Shown here in pieces: positions 34,001 through 43,289 of a stretch of DNA of 64,000 nt. Every line of letters starts with the position of its first letter. Position 1 is the first letter of the stretch. The notes beneath the pieces are model-generated. The model saw nothing but the letters and a program-made list of their open reading frames with translations, ran no database searches and was not told where the DNA came from. Source of the stretch: Hymenopus coronatus (lineage: Eukaryota; Arthropoda; Insecta; Mantodea; Hymenopodidae); assembly GCA_030762935.1 (NCBI GenBank), contig CM060898.1, positions 96,144,781 to 96,208,780 on the forward strand. The letters run 5' to 3'. The position numbers and the translations under genes were made by a program.

Positions 34001-37000
34001 GTAATATATGAGCATCTTCAGAGTCAAAAAGGTGCTCTTTTCTAAACCACACATTTTATGTAGGCTTACAAAGAGAAATCCAGAGCAGTAAGATGTGGTT
34101 AGCATAATAACTAGACAGTGGGCATACCCCAACTCACCCCCAGTGAGTTCCAAACGTATCTTGCATATTTTAGTACATTGTATCCCCAAAATGAACTAGC
34201 CTCATAGTGTTAGAATCTTATTATCTGATATTAAGAGGAAGTCAGACACCTCTGACAGAAGTTCTTACAGTTTTAATGATGTTCTATTTCTTCTTGGACT
34301 ACACAGCCATTGAATACCTTAATAAAATCTGATGGAAAGAGGTTGGTCTAATTTAGAAATATTACATATATGTTGTATGTGTTGCAGTAACACATTAATG
34401 CCTTTTCTAATCCTTTTAAATATGTCTGTTTTGTTTAAACAAATAACTTAAACTGCAAGAATATGTTTACTGAAATCTCGTTCACATTATCAGATTTTTG
34501 TGTGGATTAATATCATTATAAATCAGTTTGTGTTAGTAGAATCACTGGGTAACATTTTGAAATTCACAAAGCATTCCACTTATGGTCTATAATGAAGATT
34601 TACTTTGAAATCATTAATTTTGAGGCCATTTATGTGGGTATTAATACCTTTGATTTGAAATAATATAATTTCTTTGGCATTTTGTGGGTTTTGTCACTCT
34701 TAAGGGCCAGTTTCATCAAATTTGAATACAGTGTTAGTGATTAAACTTTGAAGTGAAAGTAAATTTAGTTTAGTGAGCTGCAATATTCTGTTAAACTTGT
34801 ATTAACTTAACACCATCATAACTTTGTGTTAAGCATTGGAAAATAACTGCTGCAAAACCAAGCTATTGAGGCATGTTTTGAAGGTTTTGAATGCTGTTCA
34901 TAATTGAAGAAGAGTCTGATTTTGAAAATGTTATGCTATTGTCAGTTCCATGTAATGGTAGGTAATAATATTAGAATTTCCAATGCTACCATTTGCAAGT
35001 ATATCCAGAAGTTTTCTGAAACAATTACTTCAGGAAGCAAATAATAAATTTTGTTGGAAAGTGCTTGATTTTCAGTCAATAAGTGATAATCATATAGCAC
35101 TTTTGTCCACTTCAGTTTCAATGCAGTATCCAGCACAGTTTTAAACTGTTCTGAATACTCTTTGCACTTAGCACTTTTGATGCTGGATTTATATGTTAGT
35201 ATAAAATTGCTCCACTTGCTTAGTAGACCTGGGAGAAAAGTATTCACTGCATTTAATTTCCTCACAGAGTTTTGTTCAGGCTGCATCCATCTCCTTTAAG
35301 CTAAGTTCCTTTCCTGTCAGTAATTTATCTATACTTAGTAACCAGGCCTATCATTTTGAATGGTGAAAAATTAGTTTCTCTGCACCTAAATTTTCTATCA
35401 TCTGTTAGAACCTACCATGTTAAAGGATGTTAAACTAAAAATCACATGGCAGTTGTCAATTAACATAACTAGTTGTCTGATGCTGAAATAGAGAGCACAG
35501 CTTTGCATAGACAAAAGAGCATTAGTGCATTCAGAAGTCGATGGTTCAGCCACTACCTTTTCAAAAGCATTCATTCACACTTATCTTTAATATTAAAAGA
35601 TGTTAGCTAAAAATTCATTGTAAAAAAGAAATACAAAAGTTTTCACATCGTAAACTGTTAACATAATGTTAATAACAAGAAAGTATTTTAACAATGGTTG
35701 TTAAAACTAGCCCTAAGAATAATAGGTACAACAGACAGTACAGGATTAAACAATTTTAACCTCCTACAAGAATTTGAGTTTAAGGGTCAAATTCATAGTT
35801 GTCATTTATTTCAAGGAAGCCTTTAAGCAGCAATTTTCAATTTAATGTTACTCTTTTAGGCCGATAAGGAAATATTTACATAACGAAGCTCCAACATCTG
35901 CTTGTATGAAATAAGGAGAGCTGATGCTATCTTGCATAAACTCTCTACAATGGAGGAACAGTGATTGCAATTTCATGGAATATATGGAATTTCATGATGA
36001 AATTGTAATATGCAGGAATAAGCATATTTGCATGATTTGCAGAATCCACTTAAAATGTAAAGTGATGCTAAATTTAAGAAGTGATATCACTCTATGAAAA
36101 CCACTGCTGTAATTAATCTAATGCATCTTCTGAATCATAATCTTAACAAATCAAGGTTGTGCAGTTGTTACATATTACAGTACTATCTATTAATGTTTTC
36201 TATTAACATGTTTTGATGTTCAAAATCCTTTGGCTCCTAAAAGCAAGATTCTGGTTCATTTATCCAAAGTGATTTTATAAAATCCTAAAAATAAAATGCA
36301 GAAATATTTTTACAATAAATAAACCACCTCTGCAATGCTTTTCTCCATCAACATATTAGCCTATCCATTAGCCTATTTTGGCTAAACACTATAACTGCAT
36401 GGAATCACATAACCATCACTCTTCTTTACCATTAATTTGGAATCATACGTTGCGTTAATAGTATCTTGAACAAAGGTTCTGTTTATCAATTTTATGTGTA
36501 AACTGTTATTCAAGCCAAACATTGTAAGTTATTGATTGACAGCTTTGTTTTTTGAGTTGCTGATAGTGCAGTAGTTTTATTTATACTGTGCACAGATTGT
36601 TGTAAATACTTCTAGCTACTGACATTTCACGCTAGAAAATCATGTTTTCTTTTAAAACAGCTCATGAGTGAATACCATTTTTAAGGGTAGTGCATTAAAT
36701 CATTTATAATTGCCTGCATTGCATGATTTCTGTGTCTCAGCATCAACTCTTTCAGTTATTTTCTTTTCTGCTCACTGAAATGTTTTCTTTATGGCATGTT
36801 TTTGACCTAAATAATATAACTATTACTAATATTACAAACTCTCAACTAAATTTACGCTATTTGATTTTAAATTGAAATAAAGTAACTAGTTGATAAATGC
36901 ACTATTCAAAACTCGACTTTTATCACATGCTCAGCAGCTGTTTGTTTGTGTTTGTTCATTTGGTCCCACTGCAAGCAAGAGCTCAGTGATGTTGAACACA

Positions 37001-40000
37001 TCATACAATCAGAACAGTGTTATGAACAATGAATATGGAAATGGCAACTGACTATGTGATCACCTGCATGCTTGTTTACACATTTTTTCATGCAACCGAA
37101 TGACTGCTGAAACAGCTGAACCATATTGCCACAGTGCTTCGGAAATAAGGAAGCGCTTAGCATTGAGCATAAAAGTATCAACTTATTATGCATGCAGCCT
37201 GTTCTTGGATGCCAGTTTTATGGAGAAGCAGGTGCTGGAGGGAAGAAGGGAGAGCTTGCCTGCCTGTCTTTCCACAGTATTGTCAAACAAAGAAAGTTTC
37301 ATTCTTTGAGGCCCTCAGCAATTATAGTGAATAGATCATCCAATTTACTGCAAACTAGCTGAATTTTTAAATGAAACACAGCATGAACTCTGAGATATAC
37401 ACACACAATGAAATTTTAGCATTGGAGCCACTATGTCAGGGTGTATAGTGTTCTTGTGAATGTGTTACTCTGCTCACGAAATTGTGTGTAACCTACTGAA
37501 TGAAGACGAGTGCACAAGAAAAGGTGCGTACATTGTATGTATACCAAATGGCTAATAAGCATTTCCTTATCATAAGAAAATATTTATTGCTTAAACATCT
37601 CCTTTCCAAATTAGAGATGACTATGAATTTGACCCTAAGGCCTTCCTTTATTTTATAATACCATCAACAACTCTGTTATATTTATTATATCCTTTTTAAT
37701 ATTAAAAATGTTCAGTAATTTAATTTGAACTGTTCTGTTTTTGCACAGGAAGAATTTAAAGAAGCAGCATCAAACATTTTGAAAGGGGTTGAGGATGGTT
37801 GGTTGAATCCAGTGATTGCACAAGAGTATGAGCTGTCTGAGGCAGCTCAGGCACATAAGGACATAATACACAATAGAGGAGCAAGAGGAAAGCTTGTCTT
37901 TAAGGTAGATAAAGTTTTTTTTTTTCTTTTTTGTATCTTCTGTTGCTCTAAGACAAAAGTAGAATCTATTACTGTTTAGTTTTAGTTTGCTTTAATCCTT
38001 GTAACCCTGCAAAAGTGTCAGTTTCATTTGGTCAAACCTTATACTTAAATCAGGCACCTTTTAAGAATTCAAGATAAACATATTGTGAATTTCTTCCTAC
38101 CCAAAAAGAAGCTGCTATGTGGAAAATCTCTTTATGATAATGGTTAGAGGAGAACACTGTATGTTGCATATTAGGTTTTTATTTTCTCAACTGTCCAGTC
38201 ACAGTAAGTATTGGAAATATTGTATTCAAACAAAAAATGACTGTATTTATCCGAATACAAGATGACCTCGATTGCAAATGACCCCCATTTTTCAGAACTT
38301 AATTTTGTAATTTAGCATGTCTATATAAAAAGAAGTAATTTAACGTTTAAATGAAATTTAAAGTTTTGCCATATACTTTGAACAAAATAATGTGCTCTTG
38401 AGCTAATTAAGTCCATTGTTATTATTATTATTTAATTTAATTTGAATTTGTGCGGAAATTCACGTTTTGAGCTGTTGAGGGAGAGGGGAGTGCGCAAATG
38501 TACGATATGGGTTGGATGGTACAATGTGGCAGTGGTGGTGGTGGCGGCGGCGGCAGCATAACTGCAATGACAATGATGAATATGCTTTTCTATTTAGTAT
38601 AGCTTTAATATAGCACATTGTACATTTTTTTACCTAATTTGAATTTGTGCAGAAATTTTCATTGCGAGAAGAGACAACTGAAATATATCAACATGTCTGT
38701 ATTCAGTGGTGACAGCAGCAGCTTAGCTGTAATGACAATTAAGGGTGCAGTTTTCAATTAAGACAACATATTTAATGTAATATATCGTAAACGTTTTACC
38801 CAATTCAAATTTGTGAGTAAATTTATATTTAGAGTGGGAATATGAAGAGAGTGCAAAATGTGTAAGGCAGTAGAACGTGACAACAGCAGCAGTGGCACAA
38901 TGAATAAGAATGCTATTTTCTATTAAGACAACATACTTAATATAATATATCTTAAAATGTTTTATCCAATTTGCTGTAAATTCACATTGCGGATGGCACA
39001 GAGAAGCGGATTGAAAACTGGAAAGCACCAGTATAGGTATGTGCGGCGTGAGGAAGGGAAATGCGCAGCTAACCTCTGTCTTTCTGCTTGACCTTTGGCT
39101 TACAATACAACATTATGTCCAACCATCGATGTGAAAAGAAGTCCTTTAATTTTATTTTACTCTTGGAGAATAATCTTTTTTCCAATGAGAATGCTCATAG
39201 GTCCATTAACAGCTAATTTTTGGCATGAAATGAAACACACAAACTCTGCCACATACGTTGCAACCTTGATGGAAATCCTCAGGTGTTGCCACTGCCGTCC
39301 AGCAAAGTTTGAAACTTAATTTTTCCCTGCATGTATTCGGAAAACATATATCGTGAATGCAAGACGACCCCCAGTTCTGAACAGTAATATTTTGGAAAAA
39401 AACATTGGCTTGTATTTGGATAAATACAGTAAATGTGGATATTTTACCTGAAATACAATGAACCTCCTAAATCCCCCTCCCCCCACAAAAAAAAATTAGA
39501 AAACACTGTGATGTTTAGTATGTGGCAACTCAAACTGCCCATTATGTACAGATGTTTTCAATATAGTATTCCTTTAATTATTTTTTCATACAAGCAGTGT
39601 TAGGACAGGAGTTCGATAGATAGACTGATAAATTCAGTCGGGTTTTTTCAGTCTGACTTTACCTGTCTAATTTTCAATACATTTGTTTTCTCAAAAATGC
39701 ATAAGGTTTTGATTAAAATACATATTTTGAATTTTCTGGGAGGTGAAAGAAGAATGATTAACAGCCTTCTATTTGAGAATAATGTATTTTAAAATCAAAA
39801 ATCAATAACAGAAAATATACCAAAATAGGTAATCTCTGCAACAAAAAAAAATGCATTTGAGATAAAGTCTGAATTATAATGAGCTTTATTTTGTGTGGTA
39901 TGATTTTGTCTAACTCTTACAGATTACTAGTTATGCAAAAGTCATTCAGAATGAAAATAACCTAAAGTAGCTCTTCCCAGAATATTCAAGATAAGCATAT

Positions 40001-40685
40001 TATTTCTTATGAAATGAAAATCATTGGTGCCATTTTTGAGAAAATCATAATTTTTGAAGATTTTTCCATGTAAAAGTTAGTTATGGGGGGATGGAATTTC
40101 TTGAAAATCTTTGTGTATTTTCATCTTCCTTGGAAGATGCTGAACTTAAATACCAAGTTTGTATTTAACTGATTTTCCATTTTTGAGTTATACTGTTCTG
40201 AAAATGCTTTTCTTGGATTTAGGGAATCACAAAATATATATTTCCAAGAAATTTTGGCATAAAATGTTTGGGTGGAAAACAGTACTTCCCTTAGTTCTCT
40301 ACATAATACAGAAAGTAAAAATGTAGATTTTTTTAAAGCACAGTTCATTTCAAATAACCTTTGTATATGGCACAAACTATTTCCAAGATGTCTATTTATA
40401 TTGGTTTGAATTTTTCAACACTTAGTCATTTTTTAAAAGTGCTGGTTATTTATTGTGATGTTATGTAAAGAATATGAAATTTCAAAGCAGTTTTTAAACA
40501 TTTGACTCACTAGTTCCTAAATATGCAAATGTTTTATCTCAATTAACTTGAAGAATAAACTTCTGCAAGAATGCTTTGTTATGTTGTATAAAAATAAAGG
40601 ATATTGGATAGAAAAGCTTTTATGAATGCAATAAAAGGATTTTTTAACTACTATGTAATATTTATTTTTGTTACAGGTGATATAA
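19416..40685 (+). CDS. CRYZ-like: Quinone oxidoreductase, zeta-crystallin-like; 7 coding exons, 324 aa
   Basis: Coding exons: 19416-19655, 19745-19914, 20165-20253, 28199-28413, 32938-33033, 37749-37904, 40677-40685. Every junction keeps frame (intron phases 0,2,1,0,0,0), and the total of 975 nt including stop matches the usual ~325-330 residues. Family role: NADPH-dependent one-electron reduction of quinones, and in vertebrates also AU-rich RNA binding. Visible landmarks: N-terminal MKAVRIHKFGGPENFKLEEI and HAAGINPVDTYRREGTY (GroES-like domain, to about residue 130); KGDRVFA; HGASGAVG at 149-156, the AxxGxxG nucleotide loop; GTAGSLEG at 172-179; IVVENLANVNLGADLSVLSQ, GCRGPVEVNPRS and GVSLF of the Rossmann domain; then VEDGWLNPVI and a GARGKLVFKVI end. 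No zinc-site cysteines appear, as expected for this branch. All six introns interrupt the coding region. Start chosen at MKAV because homologues begin there. Confidence 0.93.
19656..20164 (+). other. CRYZ-like introns 1 and 2
   Basis: Intron 1 spans 19656-19744 (89 bp, GTATGT...CTACAG, phase 0). Intron 2 spans 19915-20164 (250 bp, GTGAGT...AACAG, phase 2) and flanks exon 2 at 19745-19914. Both are short and repeat-free, unlike the later introns. Confidence 0.9.
21330..21410 (+). repeat. Repeat R, head fragment (plus)
   Basis: ACTTTCTCTACACTATTTAC at 21330 followed by the GCACCCAAAAATTCG and CAGATTTCACCAGAAAG blocks, then broken directly against the tail of a minus-oriented R copy at about 21411. 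Confidence 0.75.
21411..22256 (-). repeat. Repeat R, full-length copy (minus)
   Basis: On + it runs from CTTTCTCTACATTTCTGTAA (tail, 21411) through the GTTCCATTCACATTATG block, the TTTTCTTGAAATTCTTTGTG block, the CA-rich segment near 22125-22150 and CAATACCTTCTCTATACACT (head, about 22210). Confidence 0.8.
22216..22883 (+). repeat. Repeat R, copy (plus) with internal 77-bp duplication
   Basis: It shares its head palindrome with the previous copy. A 77-bp segment beginning GCATTTTTAGAAAAATGTCC is directly repeated at 22264-22340 and 22341-22415, with few differences. The initial 'ATTGCATTCCACCC...' block is missing. The tail GTAGAGAAAGTCATGTGAAT lies at 22846-22865. Confidence 0.8.
23877..25448 (-). 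pseudogene. LINE ORF2: reverse transcriptase and C-terminal region
   Basis: An open frame of 355 codons (25448-24381) carries the reverse transcriptase palm: KAGDRTNAANYRPVSLTSV, GQHGFRNGHSCESQL, IIIYFSKAFDLVPHGRL (motif A, catalytic Asp replaced by Tyr), SGVPQGSVIGPLLFLAYIND (motif B) and LFADDCIIY (motif C, both Asp kept). Two frameshifts lie near 24440-24380. The next frame (24380-23877) continues with MEINPNKCKTIIF, TRYLGVILNQRLEW and VRPVLEYSAACWDPYR, the standard thumb and C-terminal region of CR1/Jockey elements. Confidence 0.9.
25614..26462 (-). pseudogene. LINE ORF2 N-terminus: APE-type endonuclease
   Basis: QVNCRSILNKKIEFSNLIDA (about 26450) is the first catalytic Asn block; DVVIGTKSWFHPDI is the usual ETWL block with Lys in place of the catalytic Glu; RRDRNGRGGGIFI and VIGIYRPPG follow. 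After a frameshift come VGGDLNLPRVNWAGGV (about 26010-25960), LDIFLVKP and GISDHNCVLL (Ser-Asp-His motif, about 25810). The enzyme nicks target DNA to prime reverse transcription. Motif order is complete, but Glu-to-Lys and at least one frameshift make it inactive. Confidence 0.82.
26800..27526 (-). pseudogene. LINE ORF1: 2A-like leader, PHD-like finger, coiled coil, SGNH-like domain
   Basis: Reading from about 27474 down: a hydrophobic leader ending in a 2A-like motif; then, after a frameshift near 27370, LLCSLCMSWFHFSCQKI, the C-x2-C-x4-W-F-H-x2-C half of a PHD-type finger; then a Lys/Glu-rich coiled coil (EIRRLRVKLQRAEEQIRQLK, about 27215-27155); then MGDSIIKHVGHHSAEL and VIMHVGSNDLRGS, matching the GDS and GxND blocks of SGNH hydrolases known from CR1 ORF1 proteins. 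Such ORF1 proteins are thought to bind RNA or lipid. A Gly/Asp-rich low-complexity tail (26514-26711) precedes ORF2. Confidence 0.72.
27406..27474 (-). other. 2A-like translational recoding motif at the ORF1 N-terminus
   Basis: MHFYALVLSVLLVIGGVEIN followed by PGP: a short hydrophobic leader running straight into GVEINPGP (27429-27406). The 2A consensus is D-V/I-E-x-N-P-G-P with an upstream hydrophobic helix. Here Gly (GGG) stands at the Asp position and all other consensus positions are kept. In known cases the ribosome skips the final Gly-Pro bond. N-terminal 2A motifs that double as signal sequences have been described in LINE and other invertebrate proteins. Whether the Gly variant works is unknown. 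Confidence 0.7.
29265..29482 (-). mobile_element. SINE family S3, old copy (minus)
   Basis: The minus strand reads CCAAGGTCGCAGGTTAAAAC CCAGCACAGG (decayed B box), GATGGATTTTTTTCGG, GATGGTCCCGTGTCATTGAT and GAGGTCTTTGAGCAAAATTC AGTGG, aligning with the copies at 48.14 and 60.84 kb. Confidence 0.7.
29490..29718 (+). mobile_element. SINE family S1, old copy (plus)
   Basis: Head GTGGCCACTTATCTCTCACC AGATGGCCCAGGATCAATCC; body CAGTTTCCCCTGCCATCACA TTCCACTGGTGCTCC; 3' end AGTAAAAGTGGGCATTGAAC ACTG. It aligns along its length with the minus-strand copy at 14376-14629 but is more diverged. It lies directly next to the S3 copy, in opposite orientation. Confidence 0.75.
29930..30073 (+). repeat. 72-bp direct duplication including the head of repeat R
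   Basis: AAATACCCCTATATGTTAAA ... ATACTTTCTCTACACATGCT occurs at 29930-30001 and again at 30002-30073 with almost no differences. The unit contains ~50 bp of flank plus the first ~20 bp of repeat R, so the duplication happened after R inserted. Confidence 0.9.
30050..30840 (+). repeat. Repeat R, complete copy (plus)
   Basis: Palindromic head ACTTTCTCTACACATGCTAT GTACATAGTGTATAG at 30053; GCATTCCACCCAAAATTTG; AATACCAAACTTGGTATTTA AGTTTGG (a second small palindrome, about 30215-30241); TCAAGAAAATCTCTCCATCC CC; TAATAAGACC block; tail AAATGGAACACATCCAATTT at about 30814-30833. Confidence 0.88.
30955..31020. repeat. (AT)n microsatellite inside a palindrome
   Basis: About 21 AT units (30960-31002) flanked by TATATATGTATC on the left and GATACATATATATA on the right, so the whole ~65 bp is a near-perfect inverted repeat capable of cruciform extrusion. 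Confidence 0.95.
31260..31383 (+). repeat. Repeat R, head fragment (plus)
   Basis: TACTTTCTCTACATGTACTA TGCACATATT, then AAGATTTCACCAAAAATATG TGTTTTGAGG, then loss of similarity. Confidence 0.72.
31700..32546 (-). repeat. Repeat R, near-complete copy (minus)
   Basis: On +: tail CAAATCTGATGTGTTTCGTT CACATAAC at about 31708, the AGATGGTTAACTCTACAAA block, TGGTGGGGGAATTTTCTTGA, a (CA) run at 32386-32401, and head AATACCTTCTCTACC near 32490 with GTAGATAAAGT at 32528-32538. With the plus copy at 30.05 kb it forms a second inverted pair, in intron 4. Confidence 0.8.
33300..33930. repeat. Strand-asymmetric pyrimidine-rich tract
   Basis: About 600 bp on + are strongly enriched in C and T (for example TTTTCTTTTCTATTTCTATT near 33390 and CTCCACCTCCTCCTCCCCCC near 33897). 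The 181-codon open frame across it (33250-33795) is a composition artefact rich in Phe, Ser, Leu and Pro. Purine-pyrimidine asymmetry of this kind can form triplex or R-loop structures in vitro. Confidence 0.7.
34704..35713. mobile_element. PIF/Harbinger-like TIR element, 1.0 kb, with TAA target duplication
   Basis: Left end TAA|GGGCCAGTTTCATCAAATTTG; right end (reverse complement) GGGCTAGTTTTAACAACCAT|TAA-type flank: TAA at 34701-34703 and 35714-35716. Three-base T-A-A duplications and GGGC-start termini are typical of PIF/Harbinger elements. Inside lies a 114-codon minus-strand frame (34942-35286) with no motif I recognise; no DDE transposase is visible, so it is probably non-autonomous. 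Confidence 0.66.
34942..35286 (-). CDS. Unknown 114-aa ORF inside the Harbinger-like element
   Basis: Starts MQPEQNSVRKLNAVNTFLPG and ends ...ILLPTITWN. It is rich in Lys, Ser, Leu and Trp, with a basic middle (YKSSIKSAKCKEYSEQFKTV). No catalytic motif is seen. Harbinger elements often encode a second Myb/SANT-like DNA-binding protein beside the transposase; this ORF could be a relic of one, but I cannot see the Trp spacing that would prove it. It may equally be a chance frame. Confidence 0.25.
   Translation of the reverse strand: MQPEQNSVRKLNAVNTFLPGLLSKWSNFILTYKSSIKSAKCKEYSEQFKTVLDTALKLKWTKVLYDYHLLTENQALSNKIYYLLPEVIVSENFWIYLQMVALEILILLPTITWN
37175..37535 (+). repeat. Unknown dispersed repeat U, copy 1
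   Basis: About 350 bp share order and wording with 53285-53645: GGATGCCAGTTTTATGGAGA AGCAGGTGCTGGAGGGAAGA AGGG, CAAAGAAAGTTTCATTCTTT GAGGCC, CATGAACTCTGAGA, GCCACTATGTCAGGGTGTAT AGTG, and CTACTGAATGAAGACGAGTG. No terminal structure or coding motif was recognised. Confidence 0.7.
38239..39434 (+). mobile_element. TIR element T with internal tandem units, copy A (1.2 kb)
   Basis: The left terminus ACTGTATTTATCCGAATACA AGATGACC (38241) is inverted at the right as GCTTGTATTTGGATAAATAC AGT (39410-39432). The interior holds about four diverged direct units of 165-190 bp, each with the core AATTTGAATTTGTGC..AAATTCA (38443, 38638, 38795, 38965) followed by a GAG/GGG-rich block and a CAGCAGCAG/GGCGGCGGC block. 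No transposase frame is seen. A second copy in inverse orientation begins at 41081. Family not assigned. Confidence 0.75.
39585..39645 (-). repeat. SINE family S4, fragment
   Basis: CATACAAGCAGTGTTAGGAC AGGAGTTCGATAGATAGACT, then a TTCAGTCTGACTTTACCT-like block, resembles the 3' part of the S4 copies at 42.84 and 43.15 kb. Confidence 0.5.
39682..40322. repeat. Repeat R fragments: plus (39682-39746), minus (39765-40322)
   Basis: A short plus-strand piece (TTTTCTCAAAAATGCATAAG GTTTTGATTAAAATACATAT TTTGAATTTTCTGGG) sits against a 560-bp minus-strand piece ending at the head AGTTCTCTACATAATACAGA AAGT (40296-40318). Arrangement again inverted. Confidence 0.72.
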
Positions 40686-42839
40686 AAGAACTTGAAACAT
40701 ACTTCATTAGGATTGTGTTAGCTTACACAGGTGCACTGGTACGATGTCATAACTTACGTCTCTGAGATATTTGCCTTCAGATATTTGCATTTCCTGTGGG
40801 TGCATAATCCTACAATGCAGTAGCATTATGAACAGCTCTCGACATCAAATGTGTAAGACTGTATAATATCTGTCGCTTCACAAATTCAACATGTTTGGTT
40901 ATCTGCTGAACAATCATTTTAGATATCCCACTGAATTTATCTACAGTATTCTTCAAAAGAAATTGCACAAATGCTAGATCAATCCTAAAATATAATACAT
41001 AAACAAAATCTGAGAGTCTATAGTGTAGAAAATCAATTTGGCAAACTTTTATGACCATGACCAATCAGCCACAAAATTTAAATAATGTATTTATCCGAAT
41101 ACAAGACTGTTTTTTCCTCTTTTCAAAATATGAGAACTGGGGTCATCTTGCTTTCATGAGGTGTTATCTGAATAGCTTGCAAAAAAAAATAAATTCAAAT
41201 TATTTGGGTAAGGTAGTGGTGAAACCTGGGCAAAAGGTTAAAGATTACAGATAAGGTCGTATGCAGTAAATTTTGTTTCATTTTGCACTGTAAAGTTAGT
41301 TGTTAATGGACCTAGGTGGATTAAAAGCATTCTTATTGGAAAAAAATATTTCTCTCTGAGACTAAAATAAAGATAGAGAATTTTCTTTCACATCAGTGGT
41401 TGCTCTTATGTATTGGGAGCCAATGGTCAAACCAAGAGAGGTTTAGCTCACATTTCCCTCTTCCTACCACACACCTACCGATTCATTCACATTCCTTTCT
41501 CCCTTTCTCTCCTACCCATTATGTAAATTTCTGTGCAAATTCAAATTAGGTAGAACTTTTTACAACAATTAGGTGCGTTGCTAAATAGAAAATAAAGAAT
41601 TGAAATTTGAAGAAAAGAGTTTATCAAATAGAAATGATTTTGGATGGATAGAAATATTGCCATAATTGAAAAGTTTCATAAAGATAGATATAAGATAGGA
41701 TAATTCCTAAAAAAAGTGAAAAACAAAAGGATATGAGCCGTAAATAGAGTTAAAGAACCAAATACAAATGACACAACTAACTAGAATTAAAGAACCAGTA
41801 AAACATTAGTATGACTGATAAAGCCTGGGCTGAACACTGGTCATACCCATCTATACATAGCTTAGCATGAATAAACTATTAATATATATAAATTAAAATT
41901 CAATGAAAAACAAACTTAACACAGCGAAAACCAATTTAAGATTAAATTTTATGGAGATGATGAATTGAACACTCAAAAGTTCACTCACTATACAATAATT
42001 GCAGGAACATGATTTGGTAGGCATTTGTCTACATTATCATCTATCGACTGGCTTGAATATCCGGTAATGGTAGCAGCTTGATTGGTGGTGTATCACCTGG
42101 CAGTGTAGATTGGAACCATTTTGATTAAAAGTGTATGTTTTTCAGAATCTCAATGTTCATGACTCACCCTTGCTCTTCTTAATGAGGATCTTCTCCCAAA
42201 ACTCCAACTCTTTAAAATGTCTTATGGTCTGTAACAGTTTGCTATCTTCACTGACATGAATAATATTAACTAAATAGAAAATCTCATCCATCATCACAGC
42301 TGGCATCTGCTGTGCAGCCGCTGCCATCTTTTCCCACTGCACACATTACCGCACATATCTACTCTCTCACACCCTTAATGTGAATTTCCATGCAAATTCA
42401 AATTGACTTGACTTTTTATTAAAGCAAGTCATGTTATTTGTCTTCTACACTAAAACCTATTTGTATTACCTTATTGTATTACCTCTTTTTTTATAGTTTT
42501 AGTTAAATAGCTCTGTATTTCTAGTGAGAAACAGTAGTATTAACTAAATTTTCTTTATGAAAATCATCTGGTTACTAGCCCAGTAATGGAAACCTTTTCA
42601 TACTAGAGGTCAGAAATAAGTTGGCTAAGCCTGCTCGTTGCCCACACTGCCGGCCTCTCACAAAACCTATTCACTTGACTGATGCCTCTTGTACTGCAGG
42701 CCCAAATTGATCCACTTTGGTGAGTATGGGCTGCCCTTGTACTCATTCAACTCTACAGCAATGGATTGGTGGAGACTCGCCAGACATATTCACCGATTCC
42801 TGCATTCCTGTAACTTTGGAGTTGCAGAAAAGGGAATTA

Positions 42840-42982
42840 GAATAATTGTTTTTTCACACAAGCCATGTGTAGGACAGGAGTTGGATAGGTAGAGTCAGAC
42901 TGAAAAATTCAATGCCATAGCCGGATTTGAACCACGGATCTCCCGATCTCTGGCCGGTTGCTCTGCCACTGAGTTACCATGG
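42840..42982 (-). mobile_element. SINE family S4, copy 1
   Basis: On the minus strand a tRNA-like head: TGGTAACTCAGTGGCAGAGC (A box) and GTGGTTCAAATCCGG (B box) with acceptor-like arms TGCCATG and TATGGCA. Then ATTGAATTTTTCAGTCTGAC and CCTATCCAACTCCTGTCC follow. The anticodon arm is not well formed, so this is a SINE head and not a tRNA gene. Confidence 0.75.
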
Positions 42983-43152
42983 CAACATGCTGGCATAGCA
43001 TTGAATTTCCCAACTGACTCGTATGTTTCCCGGTAAACCACAAGGTGATCTCAAATTATTTCGAGATGACAACCTAATGGCGACTTACAATGTTGCAAGT
43101 ACTTTAGGCCCAGGATTCATTGGATAGCCAACTATTATGGTCAATTGGTATT

Positions 43153-43289
43153 GGAATAATTGTTTTTTCACACAAGCTGTGTGTAGGACAGGAGTTGGAT
43201 AGGTAGAGTCAGACTAAAAAATTCAATGTCATAACCAGAATTTGAACCACGGATCTCCCGATCTCTAGCCAGTTGCTCTGCCACTGAAT
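43153..43289 (-). mobile_element. SINE family S4, copy 2
   Basis: Nearly the same as copy 1 over 135 bp, about 313 bp downstream in the same orientation, including AATAATTGTTTTTTCACACA AGC flank at both. Either tandem duplication of a ~313-bp segment or two insertions. Confidence 0.75.

Larger units (their letters stand above)
33034..37748 (+). other. CRYZ-like intron 5 (4.7 kb, GC-AG)
   Basis: The donor reads AAG|GCAAGT at 33034, with GC in place of GT but otherwise ideal complementarity to U1, as typical for GC-AG introns. The acceptor is CTGTTTTTGCACAG, ending at 37748. Phase 0. It contains a pyrimidine tract, a Harbinger-like TIR element and a dispersed repeat copy. Confidence 0.85.
37905..40676 (+). 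other. CRYZ-like intron 6 (2.8 kb, phase 0)
   Basis: Donor AAG|GTAGAT at 37905; acceptor TTTTTGTTACAG ends at 40676. The exon beyond codes only for Val-Ile-stop. If the intron were retained the frame would instead run 24 more codons to the stop at 37977-37979, giving a Phe/Cys-rich tail. It contains the tandem-repeat TIR element and an R fragment pair. Confidence 0.82.

Noticed and set aside
42918..42985. Possible tRNA gene on the minus strand
   Set aside because: The acceptor arms pair, but the T and anticodon arms have mismatches, and a second copy with the same SINE body lies 313 bp away.
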